Shown piece by piece: positions 7,626-16,361 of a stretch of 60,519 nucleotides of DNA. The DNA comes from an uncultured SAR116 cluster alpha proteobacterium (GTDB taxonomy: Bacteria > Pseudomonadota > Alphaproteobacteria > Puniceispirillales > Marisalimonadaceae): positions 1 through 60,519 of the forward strand of contig CABYED010000008.1 in assembly GCA_902517815.1 (NCBI GenBank). Reading direction: 5' to 3'. Both the position numbers and the translations under genes were made by a program. The notes under the pieces are model-generated. The model ran no database searches and was not told the origin of the DNA. It saw only the letters and a list, made by a program, of their open reading frames with translations. The stretch's first letter is position 1, and the number at the start of each line of letters is the position of its first letter.

Positions 7626-8770
7626 TGGCTGAAGAAGATAATTCACAAGATAAAACCGAAGAACCATCGCAAAGAAAATTAGATAAAGCTGCTGAGGATG
7701 GTCAGGTATTATCTTCTAAAGAAATGTTTGTGTTTACATCATTGATAATGGGTTTGATGGTTTTATCTTCAATACCTTTTCTCGCTAGAGATTTTTTAGC
7801 AATTTGGAAAACATTTTTCTTATTTGATCTTGATTATATAACAAATATTTCACCTGCCTATGGCATGAATAAATTAATAAAATATGTCATAAATGTAACA
7901 TTAATTGTTGGTGTCCCGTTAATATTAGTTATTTTAATTACGCAAATGGCTATTGGGGGTATTAATTTTGCACCAAAAGCTTTTAATTTTAAATCAAATA
8001 GGATTAACCTATTATCAGGTTTAAAAAGAATTTTTTCTTCTAAAGGTTTGTTTGAGCTAATCAAGTCTTTATTCAAAGTTGGCTTATTAGGTGGAATTAC
8101 ATTCTTTGTGATATATTTCAATATGAAAGATATAATAAATTTATCTGAACGTAATCTATATTCCGCTTTATCAAATCTACTTTACAACTTTCCTCAACTC
8201 ACAATTGCTCTGTTAGTTGTTTTGGGTTTTATAGCAATTTTTGATTTTATTTGGCAGAAATACCAACATGTAGAAAAATTAAAAATGACAATTAAAGAAG
8301 TGAAAGATGAGCATAAAGATACTGATGGATCACCTGAGGTCAAACAAAAAATTAGAAAATTACAAAATGAAATTGCCAACAGAGCTGCCACCCAATCTGC
8401 CGCACTAGATAATGTAAAAGATGCATCAGCAATAATCACTAACCCAACACATTTTGCAGTTGCAATAAAATACGAAGTAGGCTCGGAAGGTGCTCCAACA
8501 ATTTTAGCTATGGGAAGAGGAATGATAGCAGAAAAAATAATAAAATTAGCTGATGAAAATAAAGTTACAGTCTTTCAAAGCCCTTTACTTGCTAGAGCTC
8601 TCTATTTTACAGGAGAAATAGGCAAAGAAATTTCTGAAAATCTTTATTCAGCCGTTGCATCTGTTTTAGCTTATATCTTTAAAATTGAAAGAGGAGAGGA
8701 AACTGATTATCCTGAATTTGAAATACCTGAAAATATGAGTTTTGATGAATATGGAAAAACAATCAAATAA
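7625..8770 (+). CDS. flhB: Flagellar export switch protein FlhB
   Basis: FlhB sets which substrates the export gate accepts and is switched by self-cleavage after hook completion. The 381 residues show the N-terminal DKTEEPSQRKLDKAAEDGQ motif, four transmembrane helices, and a cytoplasmic domain with the autocleavage tetrapeptide NPTH at 273-276. The cytoplasmic tail extends past the usual end with an acidic stretch (EIPENMSFDEYGK). It is the last recognisable flagellar gene here; flhA is not in the window. Confidence 0.97.
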   Translation: MAEEDNSQDKTEEPSQRKLDKAAEDGQVLSSKEMFVFTSLIMGLMVLSSIPFLARDFLAIWKTFFLFDLDYITNISPAYGMNKLIKYVINVTLIVGVPLILVILITQMAIGGINFAPKAFNFKSNRINLLSGLKRIFSSKGLFELIKSLFKVGLLGGITFFVIYFNMKDIINLSERNLYSALSNLLYNFPQLTIALLVVLGFIAIFDFIWQKYQHVEKLKMTIKEVKDEHKDTDGSPEVKQKIRKLQNEIANRAATQSAALDNVKDASAIITNPTHFAVAIKYEVGSEGAPTILAMGRGMIAEKIIKLADENKVTVFQSPLLARALYFTGEIGKEISENLYSAVASVLAYIFKIERGEETDYPEFEIPENMSFDEYGKTIK

Positions 8771-8785
8771 AGTATTGGTGATAAT

Positions 8786-9016
8786 GTGAAGAAAAGAAAA
8801 TCATTTGGACAAATTATTATTACTGCAATGTTTATTTGGTCTGCTCTTTTATGTCATTTTGAAGCAAGTTCTCTAAATGAAGAAGGTGATATCTCAAATG
8901 CTGCTTTATATTGGTTTTTTGGTTTTACAGCAGTTTTAGGGGCATTTAGATTTAAAATTGCTGGATTAATATATGGATTAATCGAATTTAAAAATAAAAA
9001 TAAAAATAAAAAATAG
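8786..9016 (+). CDS. Small two-helix membrane protein, unknown function
   Basis: The gene begins with GTG fifteen bases after flhB and encodes 76 residues. A basic N-terminus leads into a hydrophobic helix (about 6-26), a short polar, acidic loop, and a second hydrophobic region (about 39-66), then a lysine/asparagine tail. I recognise no family. Its spacing suggests it is on the flhB transcript, so a role with the flagellum or envelope is possible but is only inference. Confidence 0.65.
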   Translation: MKKRKSFGQIIITAMFIWSALLCHFEASSLNEEGDISNAALYWFFGFTAVLGAFRFKIAGLIYGLIEFKNKNKNKK

Positions 9017-9030
9017 AATTTATAGCCGTG

Positions 9031-9216
9031 ATGAAAAATATTGGGAATGATAAAAAAAGGATAACTTGCCATGGATGCACTTATTTTTTCATTTCTCATA
9101 AAAAACAAAGGCCGTGGGGATGCAAAAAGTTTGGGTTTATATCTAAATTCATACCATCATTAGAAGTGTTTAGCACAACTGGTATAGAATGTGCATACAG
9201 AAAAGAGAAGAATTAA
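9031..9216 (+). CDS. Small four-cysteine protein, likely metal-binding
   Basis: The 61-residue product is soluble and basic, with four cysteines arranged as CHGC near residues 13-16, then PWGC at about 30 and EC near 54. The pattern CxxC...GC...GF-SK..PS..V...G..C resembles a small conserved proteobacterial family of unknown function that I recall only loosely. A single zinc site or redox role would fit the spacing. The start is the ATG at 9031; the GTG one codon earlier is also possible. It follows the small membrane-protein gene after 14 bases. Confidence 0.65.
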   Translation: MKNIGNDKKRITCHGCTYFFISHKKQRPWGCKKFGFISKFIPSLEVFSTTGIECAYRKEKN

Positions 9217-9258
9217 GAATTTGATATTTGTTTGGTTTTAAATTATAGGAAAAATAAA

Positions 9259-9972
9259 ATGGATACAAAAATTGAAGCTGTTCAAGAAAGCATCAAATTA
9301 GCTTTAGACGCAGCAGATGCAGCAACTGATGTAACTTCAGAATATAATAAAGTTAAAAAAGCACACGAAAAATTGGAGGCTAAGGTGAAACAAATTCATA
9401 AATACACAACAATCGTATTTTTATCATCTATTATATCAGGTTTAGTCGTGATAACTGTTAGTGCCTTTTTATTTATGCAATCCTCAGATAAATTGACTAA
9501 TATGACAGAAACAAGCAGGGAAGCACTAGTTGTTTTTGCAGAGAACGTTGATGGGGTAAACGCTTCACTAAAAAATCTAGATACCGCTATAAAAAAACAA
9601 GGAGATTTACTTGAGGTTAACAAGAAATTAGTTGTAACTCTTGATAAAATAGAGAAAAGAGTTCAGACATCTAACGAAAACACAGTTGCAGAATTACAGT
9701 TAATTACAAATACTCTTGTTAATGAATTGAATAAAAATTCTCAAGTAAGTGTAGAAACTAATAACAAACTTGTTTCAAATATAGAAAAGTTAAATAAATC
9801 TAATAATAAATCTATTTCTAAGGCTATTCAAAAAATCAGTAATAAAGCTATCTACAAAAAAATTGTAGCAAACCAAGCAATTCAAGCACAACAAATTTCA
9901 AAGCTTTTAAAACAAAACAATAATGTATTGAGTAAGATCGCAGATAAAACTAGTAGGATTAAATACCCATAA
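9259..9972 (+). CDS. Membrane-anchored coiled-coil protein, unknown function
   Basis: The predicted product has 237 residues: a short Ala/Asp-rich cytoplasmic helix, one transmembrane segment at about 50-74, and then a long Lys/Asn/Glu-rich helical region with heptad-like spacing to the end. It resembles the signal-free outer part of methyl-accepting proteins only in general build and has no HAMP or signalling domain. The start at ATG 9259 has AGGA eight bases upstream, unlike the in-frame TTG at 9232. No function can be assigned; its position behind the flagellar operon hints at envelope or motor work. Confidence 0.7.
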   Translation: MDTKIEAVQESIKLALDAADAATDVTSEYNKVKKAHEKLEAKVKQIHKYTTIVFLSSIISGLVVITVSAFLFMQSSDKLTNMTETSREALVVFAENVDGVNASLKNLDTAIKKQGDLLEVNKKLVVTLDKIEKRVQTSNENTVAELQLITNTLVNELNKNSQVSVETNNKLVSNIEKLNKSNNKSISKAIQKISNKAIYKKIVANQAIQAQQISKLLKQNNNVLSKIADKTSRIKYP

Positions 9973-10004
9973 TTTAACCTTTTAGATATAGTGAGTTTAG
10001 TAAA

Positions 10005-10712
10005 ATGAACGATGAAATTATAACTGAAAAATCATTTTTACAGATTAAATCAATAAGAACATCTTCAAATGCATTTATGATGATGCTTAAAGAGGGCGAT
10101 GTTATCATAGCACTTGATGGTGAAATGGTTCATAAAAGTTATGAAGAACTATCTAAGGAATTATCTGAAACAAAAGAAAAAAAAGTAATTACTCTATTTA
10201 GAGATGGAGTTTTTTTTAATACGTTTATTTATGGTTCTTTAGGAGTAATTTGCGAAAACGTAACATCTGAAAAAATACCAGAATTAGAAATTTCAAATAT
10301 AAATGAACATTTTCAAAAAGATGAATTTTATTTTTTATTTGAAATTTATAAAAAACCTGGAAAATTTTCAATATTACTAAATACAATGCCTTCAATTCTT
10401 GCAAGCATTGCTCCACCTTTATGGATGTTACAAAACAGGTTGTGGAACTTGTTTTTTGTTACCATGGTCTTTTACATATTGCTATTTATGATTTCTCCGT
10501 GGTTATTTTTCATAGGTTGGATATTAAAATCTTGGTATGTAGGTAATAGTCAGATAGAACTTCTACGATTTTTTTACAGGCTAAACAACTATAGATTAAG
10601 TTTGAGTTATTGTGCTCGAAGCGATAAAGAGGCTCAAGAAATTGCTAGAAAATTTGACGAAAAAATTGACTTTCATTTCTCTTATTTGGAGCCAGTGCTA
10701 ATTGAAGATTAA
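10005..10712 (+). CDS. PDZ-like membrane protein with DUF2628-like region
   Basis: The 235-residue protein starts with a PDZ-like fold (about 10-77) carrying the typical LKEGDVIIALDGEMVHKSYEEL strand-turn and a closing FRDG. It has no protease domain. The second half contains a hydrophobic stretch (about 128-175) with APPLWMLQNRLWNLFF, resembling the small membrane family DUF2628, and ends in a soluble charged tail. A PDZ part joined to such a membrane segment is unusual. The stop overlaps that of the convergent SDR gene by four bases. The function is unknown; it may scaffold or sense at the inner membrane. Confidence 0.7.
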   Translation: MNDEIITEKSFLQIKSIRTSSNAFMMMLKEGDVIIALDGEMVHKSYEELSKELSETKEKKVITLFRDGVFFNTFIYGSLGVICENVTSEKIPELEISNINEHFQKDEFYFLFEIYKKPGKFSILLNTMPSILASIAPPLWMLQNRLWNLFFVTMVFYILLFMISPWLFFIGWILKSWYVGNSQIELLRFFYRLNNYRLSLSYCARSDKEAQEIARKFDEKIDFHFSYLEPVLIED

Positions 10713-11425
10713 TTTAACTTAAATCTAATTAAATCAATTACTTCACCTTTATAAATTTTATTTGAAAAAATAAATTCTTTTATTTTTTCTGCCACCTCCT
10801 TTGGATTTTGTAGATTATTACTATTTTCACCAGGCATTGCCTGTTTTCTCATCTTTGTATTTGTCTTTCCAGGATTTATTATTGAAATTGACAAATTATT
10901 ATTTTTATTCTCAATAGACCATATTTTTACCATGTGTTGAAGAGATGCCTTAGAAACAGCATAAGCCCCCCAGAAGGGTCTTACTTCATTAGCCACTGTT
11001 GACGATAGAAAACAAGCTTTAGGTTTATCACTGTTTTTTAATAGTGACTCGACAGATCGAATTAGTCTGTGATTGCTTACTAAATTTATATTAAGTACTT
11101 CAATAAACTCATTATTACTTTGGTGATGTATAGGTCCTAGAGTTCCTAGAATTGCTGCATTTGAGATTAATATATCTAATTTTTTCCATCTTTTAAATAT
11201 TTCTAAGCCTAATTTGTCAATTCCAACAAAATCATTCATATCTAGTTTTACTAAAGTACATGAACCACCATTTTCAACAATTGTTTTTTCGGTTTTTTCA
11301 AGACTAGATAATGATTTTCCGGTGATAATTGTATGGTAATTATGTTTTGCAAGTACAATGGCTGTTTCAGCCCCAATGCCACTTCCTGCTCCTGTAATAA
11401 GTGCAATATTTTTATTATTATTCAT
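10709..11425 (-). CDS. Short-chain dehydrogenase/reductase family protein
   Basis: This is a 238-residue NAD(P)-dependent oxidoreductase of the classical SDR family. It shows the TGAGSGIGAE cofactor motif at residues 11-20, the NAAILG motif, and the catalytic YAVSK. The substrate is not evident. An SDR of this type commonly follows purF in alphaproteobacteria, as here, where only four bases separate it from purF. It is the last gene of the long minus-strand run that starts at rpsF. Confidence 0.88.
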   Translation of the reverse strand: MNNNKNIALITGAGSGIGAETAIVLAKHNYHTIITGKSLSSLEKTEKTIVENGGSCTLVKLDMNDFVGIDKLGLEIFKRWKKLDILISNAAILGTLGPIHHQSNNEFIEVLNINLVSNHRLIRSVESLLKNSDKPKACFLSSTVANEVRPFWGAYAVSKASLQHMVKIWSIENKNNNLSISIINPGKTNTKMRKQAMPGENSNNLQNPKEVAEKIKEFIFSNKIYKGEVIDLIRFKLN

Positions 11426-11429
11426 TAGT

Positions 11430-12842
11430 TTATCTATTAAGTTTCAGAATTTCAGTTACATCTATTGGGTATTCACCTGTAAAACAGTGATCAGTAAATT
11501 GGGGTGTCTCAGAGTTTCTTTTTTTACACCCCATTGCTTTGTATGTGCCATTTAAAGAGAGAAAAAATAAGGATTTAGCTCCAACTAATTTTGTCATTTC
11601 TTTTAAATTAGATTTAGAAGCAATCAATTGGTTATAGTTTGGTGTATCAATACCATAAAAATCTGGGTGTAAAATTGGAGGGCATGAAATTCCTAAATGA
11701 ACTTCCTTTGCTCCTGCTTCGTAAACCATTTTTACGATTTTACTTGCGGTTGTTCCTCTAACTATTGAATCGTCAATTAAAATGACTTTTTTATTTTCGA
11801 TACATGATCTATTGACACTATGTTTAAGTTTTACTCCAAACTGTCTAATAGTTTGGGAGGGCTCAATAAAAGTACGACCAACATAGTGACTTCTAATTAT
11901 ACCAAGTTCAAATGGGATTTTTGAATTTTGTGAAAATCCAATAGCTGCTGAAACCCCTGAATCTGGTATTGGAACAACTACATCTGCAATTATATTATTT
12001 TCAATTGCTAATTGTTCACCAAGAGCTTTTCTATAAGTATAAACTGTCTTATTTCCCACTATACTGTCAGGGCTTGCAAAATAAATTCTCTCAAATATAC
12101 AAGGTCTTTCTTGAATTTTTTTAAATGGCTTTATAGACTCCATACCATTTTCAGTTATCACAATTATTTCACCATTTTCTATGTCACGAATATATTTTGC
12201 TCCAATCATGTCTAACGCGCAAGTTTCTGAAGCTAAAACAGGAGAACCATTTTTATCACCTAGAACTAATGGTCTAATTCCAAAAGGGTCTCTTACCCCA
12301 ATAAGTTTTTTATTTGTTAAGATTACAAGTGAATAAGCCCCTCTTATTTGATTGAGTGTATCAATTAGCTTATCAATTATTTTTTTCTTTTTTGATCGCG
12401 CAACTAATTGAAGAATAATTTCAGTATCAGATGAAGTTTGAAAAATAGAACCACTTTCAACCAATTGTTTTTTTATTGAATAAGTGTTAGTTAAATTTCC
12501 GTTATGTGCGCATGCAAAGCCACCAACGGCTAAATTTGCAAAAAAAGGTTGTAGATTTTCAGGTTTGGATTCACCAGTTGTAGAGTATCGAACGTGGCCT
12601 ATAGCTGTCTTACCAGGAAGCTGGGACAAAATATTCATATTGTTAAAGTTATCTCCCACTAAACCTTGTTTACGCACTGAATGAAAAGCTTTTCCATCAA
12701 AGCTTACTATACCTGCGCCTTCTTGACCTCTATGTTGAAGAGAATGAAGACCTAGAGTTGTTAGAACAGATGCTTCTTCAGTTCCAAATATACCAAATAC
12801 TCCACATTCTTCTTTAAATTTATCATTAATTTTACAGTACAT
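11430..12842 (-). CDS. purF: Amidophosphoribosyltransferase PurF
   Basis: PurF makes 5-phosphoribosylamine from PRPP and glutamine, the first committed step of purine synthesis. The 470 residues comprise an N-terminal glutaminase with nucleophile Cys13 (CGVFGIFG), reached by removal of a short propeptide, and a phosphoribosyltransferase domain with the PRPP motif VILIDDSIVRGTT. Cysteines in RPCIFER, ISCPP and HCFTGEYP sit where the Bacillus-type enzyme binds a 4Fe-4S cluster, so this is probably the iron-sulfur form. The start has TAGGA eight bases upstream. The gene lies between cvpA and an SDR, a common alphaproteobacterial order. Confidence 0.97.
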   Translation of the reverse strand: MYCKINDKFKEECGVFGIFGTEEASVLTTLGLHSLQHRGQEGAGIVSFDGKAFHSVRKQGLVGDNFNNMNILSQLPGKTAIGHVRYSTTGESKPENLQPFFANLAVGGFACAHNGNLTNTYSIKKQLVESGSIFQTSSDTEIILQLVARSKKKKIIDKLIDTLNQIRGAYSLVILTNKKLIGVRDPFGIRPLVLGDKNGSPVLASETCALDMIGAKYIRDIENGEIIVITENGMESIKPFKKIQERPCIFERIYFASPDSIVGNKTVYTYRKALGEQLAIENNIIADVVVPIPDSGVSAAIGFSQNSKIPFELGIIRSHYVGRTFIEPSQTIRQFGVKLKHSVNRSCIENKKVILIDDSIVRGTTASKIVKMVYEAGAKEVHLGISCPPILHPDFYGIDTPNYNQLIASKSNLKEMTKLVGAKSLFFLSLNGTYKAMGCKKRNSETPQFTDHCFTGEYPIDVTEILKLNR

Positions 12843-12866
12843 TAAATATTCCTAGAATTTTTTATT

Positions 12867-13403
12867 TCACAATTCTTTTGTTTTTTCATTGTCAATTTTT
12901 AATTCTTCGTTATTAAAAAACTTTACCAATAATTCAGCAGAAAAATTTATATATTTGAATGAATATGCTTCAAGAAGCGTATCAGGTAATTTTTTATCTT
13001 TACCTATTAAATATAAAAATCCTAAATAGAATAAGAGAATTAGTAAAAAACCTCTAAAGGCACCAAAAGCAAACCCACAAATTTTGTCAAAAATTAAAAC
13101 TCCGTTTACATCAAATTTGGGGGATAACCAACTAGAGATTATACTAGTTAAAATTAGAGTCCCCAAAAATGGAAAACCAAAAGCAAGAAAATCTACAATT
13201 ATTTCTTGTGATATATGATTTAACAATTTTACTTTGAATTTTTCAAAGAAATTAAACGCTACAATCAAAGACAAAATCCATGAAATAATACTAAATAATT
13301 CTTTAACAAATCCTCTTAAAGTAGCTATTATGCACGACGTAAGAATAACTCCAAAAATTATAATATCGATTATATTAAAATACAGATTATTAAAATATTC
13401 CAT
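12867..13403 (-). CDS. cvpA: CvpA family membrane protein
   Basis: CvpA proteins are inner-membrane proteins linked to colicin V production in E. coli and, more widely, to envelope stress tolerance. The 178 residues hold four hydrophobic helices and the conserved ATLRGFVKELFSIISWILSLIVA pattern at residues 23-45. The start codon overlaps the radA stop (TGATG), so translation is probably coupled. Placement between radA and purF is standard. Confidence 0.92.
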   Translation of the reverse strand: MEYFNNLYFNIIDIIIFGVILTSCIIATLRGFVKELFSIISWILSLIVAFNFFEKFKVKLLNHISQEIIVDFLAFGFPFLGTLILTSIISSWLSPKFDVNGVLIFDKICGFAFGAFRGFLLILLFYLGFLYLIGKDKKLPDTLLEAYSFKYINFSAELLVKFFNNEELKIDNEKTKEL

Positions 13404-14770
13404 CAGTCTCTATTATCTTTATTAATTAATTCCACTAGGTCGCTCAAAACGCTTAGATTGTTATAACGCATATCTTCACTAATTATAACTTTTTGTTTAG
13501 TAGGAAGATTAATTTTATTAAAACCTAATTTAGATGCTTCTTTAATTCTTAATTCTGGCTGATTAACTTTCCTAATTTCTCCTGAGAGGCCAACTTCACC
13601 AAAAAACACACTGCAAAAAGACAACGGAATATTTTTAACAGATGAAATTATAGCTGCTGCTACAGCTAAATCCGCAGCTGGTTCAAATAATTTTATACCT
13701 CCTGCAATATTTAAAAAAATGTCCATATTGGAGAGATGAATTTTACACCTTGCCTCTAAAACAGCACATAACATTGCTAGCCTTGATATGTCCCAACCTA
13801 CTATTACTCTTCTTGGTGTCGCTAATGTAGAATGAGTAACCAATGCCTGAATTTCTACTAAAATAGGTCTGGTGCCTTCTAATCCAGCAAAAATTGAAGT
13901 TCCTGATATATTTTTTTGTCTGTCTGACAAAAAAATTGCGGAGGGATTTAAAATTTCTTTTAAACCATTACTTAACATTTCGAATACACCGATTTCATTA
14001 TTAGCCCCAAATCTATTTTTAAAACTTCTTAAAATCCTGTATTGAAAATTATTATCGCCCTCAAAGTATAAGACGGTATCAACCATATGTTCTAAAACTT
14101 TTGGTCCAGCTATAGCTCCATCTTTTGTAAGATGACCTATTAAAATTAATATCGTATTTGTTTTTTTTGCGGCAAGTATTAATTCATGTGCACTAGCTCT
14201 TACTTGTGATACCGTTCCGGGCGAACTATCTAATTGTGGTAAATACATAGTTTGTATAGAGTCAATTACTAATACACATCGTTTTTTTTCCGAATTTATT
14301 GTGATGGCAATATCAGAGGCATTTGTGATTGAAGCAAATTCTATTTCGTTATTATTAACACCTAAACGATCAGCTCTCATTTTTATTTGTGATAAACTTT
14401 CCTCCCCAGAAACATAGATACATTTTTCTTTTTGATCAGAAAGTTTACCTACGATTTGTAATAATAAAGTAGACTTACCAATACCAGGGTCTCCACCAAT
14501 TAGAGTGACCGAGCCTGGAACAAATCCACCTCCAATAACTCTGTCTAGCTCATTAAGATTAGTTTTGATTTTTGAATATTCGTAATTTACATCATTCAGC
14601 TTTTCAAAGTTTATTCTTTTCCCTGTTGATTTGGATAAAACACCAGAAGGTTTAGAATTGTTTTCTTCAATTATTGTATTCCATTGATTACATTGTTCAC
14701 ATTTGCCTATCCATCTCGAATAAATATTTCCACAAGATTGACAAATAAATTGTTTTTTGGATTTTATCAT
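13403..14770 (-). CDS. radA: DNA repair protein RadA
   Basis: RadA is a hexameric helicase that drives branch migration in recombination. The 455 residues show an N-terminal C4 zinc finger (Cys10, Cys13, Cys24 and Cys27), a RecA-like ATPase with Walker A GGDPGIGKS at 92-100, the RadA-specific KNRFG motif near 253, and a C-terminal Lon-like domain. All diagnostic parts are present. The ATG overlaps the mlaF stop by one base. Confidence 0.97.
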   Translation of the reverse strand: MIKSKKQFICQSCGNIYSRWIGKCEQCNQWNTIIEENNSKPSGVLSKSTGKRINFEKLNDVNYEYSKIKTNLNELDRVIGGGFVPGSVTLIGGDPGIGKSTLLLQIVGKLSDQKEKCIYVSGEESLSQIKMRADRLGVNNNEIEFASITNASDIAITINSEKKRCVLVIDSIQTMYLPQLDSSPGTVSQVRASAHELILAAKKTNTILILIGHLTKDGAIAGPKVLEHMVDTVLYFEGDNNFQYRILRSFKNRFGANNEIGVFEMLSNGLKEILNPSAIFLSDRQKNISGTSIFAGLEGTRPILVEIQALVTHSTLATPRRVIVGWDISRLAMLCAVLEARCKIHLSNMDIFLNIAGGIKLFEPAADLAVAAAIISSVKNIPLSFCSVFFGEVGLSGEIRKVNQPELRIKEASKLGFNKINLPTKQKVIISEDMRYNNLSVLSDLVELINKDNRD

Positions 14771-15540
14771 TAAAAAAATATTTCAGAATCAATTGGTTTG
14801 ATAAATTCTTGTATTTTTTTGTTTGCTGAATTAAACATTTCTTTTGGTGTGCCAGTCCATGAAATTGTTTGCTTATCAATTAAGATAACCTTGTCAGCAA
14901 TTCTGCATACCGATGCCATATCATGAGTAATTGTAATCGCACTTCCACCAATTGTTTTTACAGCTGTTTTGATTAACTGATCTATTAAACTTCCTGTTAC
15001 AGGGTCTAATCCAGAAGTAGGTTCATCAAATAATAAAATTTTTGGATTTCCGCAAATTGCTCTAGCAATAGCGACTCTTTTTTGCATCCCACCTGAAATT
15101 TCAGAAGGATATAGATCTAAAATTTCAGGTTGAAGTCCTAGTTGTTTAATTATTGAAAATGCTAGTTGTTTACCTTGTTTGTTATTTGTTTTTTCTTTAT
15201 TAGCTGTTTTAAAAATTATATTTTCCCAATTTTTAAGAGAATCAAATAAAGCGCCATGTTGAAAAGTAATTCCAAGATCTAGTAAAAGTTTTTCTTTTAA
15301 ATTTCTAGGTAAATTTACCATTTCCGTGTCATTAATTACAATTGATCCTTTATCAGGTTCTAATATGCCAATTATATTTTTTAAAAGTACAGATTTTCCT
15401 GAACCAGATGCGCCAATAATTGCTAAAGACTCTCCTTCAAGTAATTGAAAATTTATATTTTTGAGAACAATATTATTATTAAAGCTTTTTGATAAATCAC
15501 TTACCTTAATTATGACTTTTTTGTTATTCCTTTTATCCAT
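14770..15540 (-). CDS. mlaF: MlaF-type phospholipid transport ATPase
   Basis: This is the ABC ATPase of an Mla-type lipid transporter, which keeps outer-membrane lipid asymmetry. The 256 residues contain Walker A GASGSGKS (43-50), the signature SGGMQKR and Walker B ILLFDEPTSGLDP. The signature and the short linker match the MlaF/Ttg2A group and not solute importers. mlaE lies three bases upstream. The substrate-binding MlaD and MlaB/MlaC are not next to it, and the next gene downstream is radA. Confidence 0.9.
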   Translation of the reverse strand: MDKRNNKKVIIKVSDLSKSFNNNIVLKNINFQLLEGESLAIIGASGSGKSVLLKNIIGILEPDKGSIVINDTEMVNLPRNLKEKLLLDLGITFQHGALFDSLKNWENIIFKTANKEKTNNKQGKQLAFSIIKQLGLQPEILDLYPSEISGGMQKRVAIARAICGNPKILLFDEPTSGLDPVTGSLIDQLIKTAVKTIGGSAITITHDMASVCRIADKVILIDKQTISWTGTPKEMFNSANKKIQEFIKPIDSEIFF

Positions 15541-15543
15541 ATT

Positions 15544-16329
15544 TTAACCAAAAAATAATGCTGTTATTATATAAGTACTTGTTAAAATCATTACAGATGA
15601 AATTACTACTGATGATGTAGTTGCAAACCCAACTCCTTCAGCCCCTTTGCTCGCATTGTATCCAAAATAACAACTTACCATTGAGATTATTAAACCAAAA
15701 ATAGCAGCTTTTACAGTACCTTGTATAATGTCAATTAACTGTAAATATTCCATTGTTGCATATAAATATAGACTTGGATTAAAATTGAGTTTGTAAATAG
15801 CTATTACATAACCTCCTAAAATACCAATGGTATTTCCAATTAAAACTAAAAGAGGTATACAAACCAAGGATGCAATTATTTTAGGTGCAATTAAATATTG
15901 CATAGGTCTAGTACCTAATGTTCCTAATGCATCTATCTGTTCAGTAACTCTCATTGTTGCTATTTCTGCAGCCATTTTTGCTCCTATACGACCTGCCACC
16001 ATCAAACCTGTCAATACGGGGCCTAATTCCCTAGTGATTGAGGTTAAAACAATTCTTGCAACAGTAGACTCTGAGTTGAAGTCAGTAAAGCCGTTATAAG
16101 TCTGAAGTGCTAAAACCATACCTGAAAAAAAAGTGGTTAAACCCACAACAGGTAATGAAAAGTATCCGATATCTAGTATTTGTTGAAAAATCTTTTTAAA
16201 ATACCAAGGTGGTTTAAATGCCCAATAGATAGCACTTCCAAAAAAAATAATAAAATGTCCAATATTTGCAACAAAATTAATAAATTTTTTTCCTGTTGTG
16301 CCAAGAATATCTAAAAAAATATCAAGCAA
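15544..16329 (-). CDS. mlaE: MlaE-type phospholipid transport permease
   Basis: This is the permease partner of MlaF in the inner membrane. It has 261 residues with about five hydrophobic segments and the MlaE signature around TSITRELGPVLTGLMVAGRIGAKMAAEIATMRVTEQIDAL at residues 90-130, which forms the coupling helix. Translation likely starts at a TTG (16329) behind AAAGGTGAT. It stands 32 bases after alr in the same direction. Confidence 0.92.
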   Translation of the reverse strand: MLDIFLDILGTTGKKFINFVANIGHFIIFFGSAIYWAFKPPWYFKKIFQQILDIGYFSLPVVGLTTFFSGMVLALQTYNGFTDFNSESTVARIVLTSITRELGPVLTGLMVAGRIGAKMAAEIATMRVTEQIDALGTLGTRPMQYLIAPKIIASLVCIPLLVLIGNTIGILGGYVIAIYKLNFNPSLYLYATMEYLQLIDIIQGTVKAAIFGLIISMVSCYFGYNASKGAEGVGFATTSSVVISSVMILTSTYIITALFFG

Positions 16330-16361
16330 AGTTAATCACCTTTATTAAAAATTGATAAGAG

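Noticed and set aside
9232-9258. TTG at 9232 as the start of the coiled-coil gene
   Set aside because: AGGA with correct spacing lies before the ATG at 9259, and nothing suitable precedes the TTG.
13403-14770. RadA as a Lon or RecA protein
   Set aside because: The N-terminal zinc finger and KNRFG motif are specific to RadA.
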